The notes under the pieces were generated by a model that worked only from the letters and a program-made list of their open reading frames with translations, had not been told where the DNA came from and did not search any database. Below are positions 60,660-64,000 of a stretch of 64,000 nt of DNA, one piece after another (positions within the stretch are counted from its first letter, which is position 1; the number at the start of each line of letters is the position of its first letter). Location of the stretch: assembly GCF_002993325.1 (NCBI RefSeq), contig NZ_PVNO01000031.1, forward strand, positions 62,001 to 126,000, written 5' to 3'. The translations under genes and the position numbers were made by a program. This DNA comes from Alteromonas gracilis. GTDB taxonomy: Bacteria; Pseudomonadota; Gammaproteobacteria; Enterobacterales; Alteromonadaceae.

Positions 60660-61553
60660 ATGCAGTCCGAAATTCAGAATAACGACTACCAAAAATATTA
60701 CGTACCCGCGCAAAGCCCTTGGCCAATTGTAGGAGCCGTTGCGTTATTCCTTATCGCCGTAGGCGCAGGCAACTTTGTGGTTGAAGCGACGAAAGGTGAG
60801 GCCGGCTATGGAGGTTATATTCTTTTAGCAGGTATCGCGGTTTTGCTCGTAATGTTGATTGGCTGGTTTAAAAATCAAATCGATGAATCGATGGCGGGGC
60901 TTTATAGCGATCAGTTGGGCCGTTCCTATCGACAAGGAATGAGCTGGTTTATATTCTCCGAAGTCATGTTCTTCGCCGCGTTCTTTGGTGCACTTTATTA
61001 TGCGCGATTTATTGCTGTGCCATGGCTGGGTGGAGCATCAAACAATGCCATGACCAACGAAGTGTTATGGCCAACCTTTGAGGCGATGTGGCCCCTTGTT
61101 ACTACACCTGGTGGCATTACCACACAAGAGATGAGTGCCGCAGGTCTTCCAACTATAAATACTGTCATTCTGCTTATTTCTTCAGTTACGCTGCATTTTG
61201 CGCACGTAGGGTTGGAGCAAAATAAACGTAAGCAATTAACTTTAATGCTTGGCATAACGATTTTACTTGGGTGTGGGTTCTTGTTCCTTCAGGTAGAGGA
61301 ATATATCCATGCTTATCGCGATTTAGGGCTAACACTTCAGTCAGGCATTTACGGAAACACCTTTTTTATGCTCACTGGGTTTCATGGTATGCACGTCACC
61401 TTGGGTACCATCATCCTGATCGTACTGTTTTTCAGGGTATTAAAGGGGCACTTTTCGCCAGACAACCATTTCGCGTTTCAAGCGGGGAGCTGGTACTGGC
61501 ACTTCGTAGACGTAGTGTGGGTAATGCTCTACATCTTTGTCTACGTGCTATAA
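60660..61553 (+). CDS. coxC: Cytochrome c oxidase subunit III
   Basis: A 297-residue protein with seven transmembrane helices. Recognisable: YYVPAQSPWPIVGAVALF, MSWFIFSEVMFFAAFFGALYYAR (the conserved Glu-containing SEVMFF), LQVEEYIHAY, and NTFFMLTGFHGMHVTLGT with the terminal GSWYWHFVDVVWVMLYIFVYV. It stabilises subunit I. An insertion with WPLVTTPGGITTQEMSAAG at about 140-160 is seen in many gammaproteobacterial forms. The ATG has AAGGAG upstream. Confidence 0.96.
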   Translation: MQSEIQNNDYQKYYVPAQSPWPIVGAVALFLIAVGAGNFVVEATKGEAGYGGYILLAGIAVLLVMLIGWFKNQIDESMAGLYSDQLGRSYRQGMSWFIFSEVMFFAAFFGALYYARFIAVPWLGGASNNAMTNEVLWPTFEAMWPLVTTPGGITTQEMSAAGLPTINTVILLISSVTLHFAHVGLEQNKRKQLTLMLGITILLGCGFLFLQVEEYIHAYRDLGLTLQSGIYGNTFFMLTGFHGMHVTLGTIILIVLFFRVLKGHFSPDNHFAFQAGSWYWHFVDVVWVMLYIFVYVL

Positions 61554-61588
61554 AAAAACCCCCAGACTCAATAAGGTCTTGGGTTTGG
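61554..61588 (-). terminator. Hairpin between coxC and the DUF2909 gene
   Basis: CCCAGAC and GTCTTGGG pair with one bulge; on the minus strand the hairpin is followed by seven T and overlaps the end of the DUF2909 gene. Confidence 0.6.
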
Positions 61589-61777
61589 GGTAATCAAGCC
61601 TGTACCAATAGCGATAAGGATAAGAATGACAATGATGGCAGAAGTGAGGACACGTCGACCAATGTATTTACTCATGGGGCCTTTTGTCGTGTCATTTTTA
61701 ATCATAACTCGCATTGCCATGAACAAGTTCACAATCATAAATAGCACTAAAGCAATAAGGACGATTTTTATTAGCAT
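61568..61777 (-). CDS. DUF2909 small membrane protein
   Basis: A 69-residue protein with two transmembrane helices (LIKIVLIALVLFMIVNLFMAM and ALTSAIIVILILIAIG-type second segment, VLTSAIIVILILIAIGTGLI) joined by a basic loop (KNDTTKGPMSKYIGRRV). This is the twin-helix DUF2909 protein that is found opposite or between cox genes in many gammaproteobacteria. It is encoded on the other strand between coxC and surf1. The ATG at 61777 has GAGGT upstream; the frame extends upstream without a good site. Function unknown, possibly oxidase assembly. Confidence 0.85.
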   Translation of the reverse strand: MLIKIVLIALVLFMIVNLFMAMRVMIKNDTTKGPMSKYIGRRVLTSAIIVILILIAIGTGLITPNPRPY

Positions 61778-61822
61778 ACTGACCTCTTTTTTTATTCTAA
61801 TGCGCCACGGAGCCAGATAATC

Positions 61823-62527
61823 ATGTTTTCTCGCCCACGCCATTTTATACCCTGGTTACTTACGGGTATTAGTGTGGCAGCTATGTGCGGCTTGGGATAC
61901 TGGCAACTTGAGCGCATGGTCCAAAAGCAACAACGTTTAGCTAGCATAGCGCAAAAGCAAAGTAATGGAACCTTGAGTTTAGAGGCAGCGCTGACGCATT
62001 CAGACCCTCGTGACATTATTGTCTCGGTGAAGGGGCAGCTCGATGGTAATCACGTTCTTTTTTTAGATAATCAGATACACAATCAGCGCGTTGGCTTTGA
62101 TGTTTTGGCACCGGTCTATACAAACGCGGGATGGTTGCTCGTCAACTTTGGCTGGTTACCAGCGCCAGATCTAGTAAGAACCCTACCGAACATAAGTTTA
62201 TCGAGTGAAACACGGGCGTTCGAAGGCGTTATTAGTGTGCCTGGCGAAAACCCGCTGGTGAGAGAAACGAATATGTCGCTTTCTACTAGTCCAACACTTA
62301 TTCAACACATAGACTTTTCTGCACTTGGCAGTGCGCTAGAGCGAAAGTTTTTACCGTTTATTCTTCACCTTACAACGCCTGATCCCGCCTATGTTCGCGA
62401 ATACAAAGCCGTTGTAATGTCTCCAGAAAAGCACCTTGGTTACGCCGTTCAATGGTTTGGGTTAGCCATCGCGGCAGCGGCCATCGGCGGCTATGCAATT
62501 AGTAAGAAAGGACGAAGTTATGAGTAA
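61823..62527 (+). CDS. SURF1-family oxidase assembly protein
   Basis: A 234-residue inner-membrane protein with two transmembrane helices, at the N-terminus (PWLLTGISVAAMCGLGYWQLERM) and C-terminus (HLGYAVQWFGLAIAAAAIGGY), and a periplasmic domain between. GYWQLERM and VQWFGLA are the SURF1/Shy1 signatures. It helps insert heme a into subunit I of cytochrome oxidase. It lies among the cox genes and overlaps the next gene by 8 nt. Confidence 0.93.
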   Translation: MFSRPRHFIPWLLTGISVAAMCGLGYWQLERMVQKQQRLASIAQKQSNGTLSLEAALTHSDPRDIIVSVKGQLDGNHVLFLDNQIHNQRVGFDVLAPVYTNAGWLLVNFGWLPAPDLVRTLPNISLSSETRAFEGVISVPGENPLVRETNMSLSTSPTLIQHIDFSALGSALERKFLPFILHLTTPDPAYVREYKAVVMSPEKHLGYAVQWFGLAIAAAAIGGYAISKKGRSYE

Positions 62528-63059
62528 TACTGCTTCAAAGAAAACCTTAATCATTATGGTGGCAGTGTTTGTTTTGCCGGTGGTATTGGCAAAGCTAGCA
62601 CTAGAAAATGACTGGTTTACCAAAGGCGCTACCAATAAGGGGCAACTGTTGTCGCCCACTATTGATATGGGGGCTTTACTTGACGACGCAGATCCTAAAT
62701 GGCGTTTGCTCTACGTTATGCCAGACGAGTGTGATGCCGTATGTGAGAATGCACTGTTTAGCATTAATCAAGTGTGGCTGGCACTGGGAAAGGAATCTGA
62801 CCGTGCTCAAGCACTAGTTGTCACCACATCCTCCAGTGATAAACGTGCAATAGCTGCCTTACGTGAATACCCTTTCGTTGAGACAATGATGGTTACCACA
62901 CCCACCTCTCTTGCCTCAAGCAGTGTTTACATTGTAGATACGCAGAATAATGCCATGCTCTTTTACGAGATTAGGGATGATAGAAAAGATGCTGTGATGG
63001 AAAGTCGCAATATGCTGGCCGACATGAGAAAGCTCTTGAAATTATCACGCATAGGGTAA
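62520..63059 (+). CDS. Membrane-anchored oxidase-associated protein with thioredoxin-like pattern
   Basis: A 179-residue protein with one N-terminal transmembrane helix (KTLIIMVAVFVLPVVLAKLAL) and a periplasmic domain with LLYVMPDECDAVCENALFSINQ, VEFV-type strand and YIVDTQNNAMLFYEI. The CDAVC stretch lies where SCO/thioredoxin-like proteins have their CxxxC copper site, so it is a SCO-like protein candidate. Proteins of this type sit between surf1 and ctaA in many gammaproteobacteria. Start ATG at 62520 overlaps surf1 by 8 nt (ATGAGTAA). Confidence 0.8.
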   Translation: MSNTASKKTLIIMVAVFVLPVVLAKLALENDWFTKGATNKGQLLSPTIDMGALLDDADPKWRLLYVMPDECDAVCENALFSINQVWLALGKESDRAQALVVTTSSSDKRAIAALREYPFVETMMVTTPTSLASSSVYIVDTQNNAMLFYEIRDDRKDAVMESRNMLADMRKLLKLSRIG

Positions 63060-63064
63060 TCGCT

Positions 63065-64000
63065 ATGAAGAAGTTAACACTATTTAGTATTTTCCTTGCG
63101 GCGGTTGTCATAATTTTAGGTGCCTATACACGTTTGACCGATGCGGGCCTTGGCTGTCCCGACTGGCCTGGATGTTACGGCAACCTTACCGTGCCCTTAA
63201 GTGAAGAGAAAGTGGCTCAGGCAAACGCAGCCTATCCAGAGCGTCCTGTCGAGGCATTCAAAGCGTGGAATGAGATGATTCATCGTTACTTCGCAGGGAC
63301 CCTAGGGCTTTGTGTGTTGGCTATTGCTATCATTGCAGTAAGACAGCGTCATAAAGGCACGCCGGTGAAGCTTCCTCTGCTTTTACTTGGGTTAATAATT
63401 TTTCAAGCTGCCCTTGGCATGTGGACAGTAACGCTCAACTTGTTACCTGTCGTCGTAATGGGGCATCTACTGGGAGGCTTTTCGGTTCTATCCTGTCTTT
63501 TTGTGCTTTATTTACGTTTACGCAATCGCACTTACGAAGCATACCATTTGGATCTAAACGATGTCCCAATCGAAAAGGCAGCCTCAGATACGTCACAGAA
63601 AGCTAATTCATTTCAGTCATCCCTTAAACTTGCAGCTTTTATTGGCGCAGGCGTTCTAATAACGCAGATTGCGCTTGGGGGGTGGACCTCTGCTAACTAC
63701 GCCGCACTTGCGTGCACAGAGATGCCTGTTTGTGAGAGTGGTTGGCAAGAGCGTATCGATATCCCCGGAGCCTTTAGCGTTCCTGATGCACAAAACTATG
63801 AATTTGGCGCTCATGATTATGGTGAGCGAGTCACTATGCATATTGTTCATAGATTAGGTGCTCTCATTACCTTTGTGTATTTACTCGCCTTGGGGATTAG
63901 TGTTTTAGTAAGCCGCTACGCTACATCAAAACAAAAACATGTAAGTGCATTTATGATACTAGCGCTATTCACACAGGTGGCTTTAGGTATCAGCAATGTA
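63065..64000 (+). CDS. ctaA: Heme A synthase CtaA (COX15), 3' end beyond the window
   Basis: The frame is open from ATG 63065 to the end of the window, 312 codons with no stop, so the C-terminus is missing. It is the COX15/CtaA family: an eight-helix inner-membrane protein that turns heme O into heme A. Seen are the paired cysteines in GLGCPDWPGCYG (residues about 29-38) and conserved heme-ligand histidines in EMIHRYFAG, VVMGHLLGG and HIVHRLGAL. A cysteine pair (ALACTEMPVCESG) lies in the third loop. It follows the SCO-like gene by 5 bp. The gene downstream in this cluster is normally ctaB, outside the window. Confidence 0.95.
   Translation, partial: MKKLTLFSIFLAAVVIILGAYTRLTDAGLGCPDWPGCYGNLTVPLSEEKVAQANAAYPERPVEAFKAWNEMIHRYFAGTLGLCVLAIAIIAVRQRHKGTPVKLPLLLLGLIIFQAALGMWTVTLNLLPVVVMGHLLGGFSVLSCLFVLYLRLRNRTYEAYHLDLNDVPIEKAASDTSQKANSFQSSLKLAAFIGAGVLITQIALGGWTSANYAALACTEMPVCESGWQERIDIPGAFSVPDAQNYEFGAHDYGERVTMHIVHRLGALITFVYLLALGISVLVSRYATSKQKHVSAFMILALFTQVALGISNV

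Noticed and set aside
61271..61744. 157-codon open frame over coxC and beyond
   Set aside because: It overlaps coxC in another frame and has no ribosome site; coxC has full family motifs.
1..64000. tRNA, rRNA, CRISPR, prophage and insertion-sequence search
   Set aside because: No cloverleaf-like sequence with a CCA-adjacent acceptor, no direct-repeat arrays and no transposase or phage genes were seen. Absence is by eye only.

Overview
The window looks like chromosomal DNA of a marine gammaproteobacterium of the Alteromonas type. Evidence: moderate GC, a TonB-dependent receptor/flavin halogenase/glycoside hydrolase locus, DUF1285/DUF3014/DUF1206/DUF2909 proteins, class II ilvC beside ilvY, and the coxB-coxA-ctaG-coxC-surf1-ctaA order. 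Many neighbourhoods (yicC/rph/pyrE, comM, ilvC/ilvY, ilvD-ilvA, plsB/lexA) lie in the origin-side half of enterobacterial chromosomes, and a parS-like 16-mer at 1019 fits an origin-proximal position. No prophage, transposase gene, CRISPR array, rRNA or tRNA was seen.

Layout. 1-900: truncated OmpA-like gene and a small exported SnoaL-like protein. 1.2-12 kb: sugar-use locus in which a LacI-type regulator, a GPH-type sugar symporter and a GH1 beta-glucosidase (minus strand) face a large TonB-dependent receptor and two flavin-dependent halogenase-like proteins (plus strand). Three GAAAGCGCTTTC-like operators lie in the divergent gap. 12-15 kb: yicC facing rph-pyrE-tusA. 15-25 kb: mostly small or poorly known membrane and exported proteins, a Fur-box-preceded gene pair, a YqaA-like protein, an exported amidohydrolase, a 269-bp element with nested inverted repeats, an ABC1/UbiB-like kinase and a DUF6702-like gene overlapping an M1 peptidase. 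27-32 kb: proB, a thioesterase, a 2-hydroxyacid dehydrogenase, a DMT exporter and an ECF sigma factor overlapping a membrane-protein gene. 32-38 kb: tamA-tamB. 38-42 kb: an S9 peptidase and a Bcr/CflA-type exporter. 42-51 kb: ilvC/ilvY, comM, a TRIC/YicG channel and ilvD-ilvA. 51-57 kb: plsB, a GAF-PAS-PAS-GAF-GGDEF protein and lexA with two SOS boxes. 57-64 kb: aa3-type cytochrome c oxidase genes with assembly factors, running off the end inside ctaA.

How they work together. The sugar locus would bring an oligosaccharide across the outer membrane (receptor), across the inner membrane (symporter) and cleave it in the cytoplasm (GH1) under one repressor; the halogenase role is unknown. IlvA, IlvC and IlvD supply three steps of isoleucine/valine synthesis, with IlvY likely acting through a 9-7-9 inverted repeat upstream of ilvC. 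TamA/TamB serve outer-membrane biogenesis. CoxB/A/C form the oxidase core, CtaG delivers copper, and SURF1 and CtaA supply and insert heme a.

The most interesting items are the paired halogenase-like genes (one with eroded motifs) in a sugar-uptake locus, the nested inverted-repeat element with a separate end copy 4 kb away, the parS-like site, and the Fur-box-preceded pair of small genes. All start-site choices, operators and family calls come from reading the sequence without database searches.
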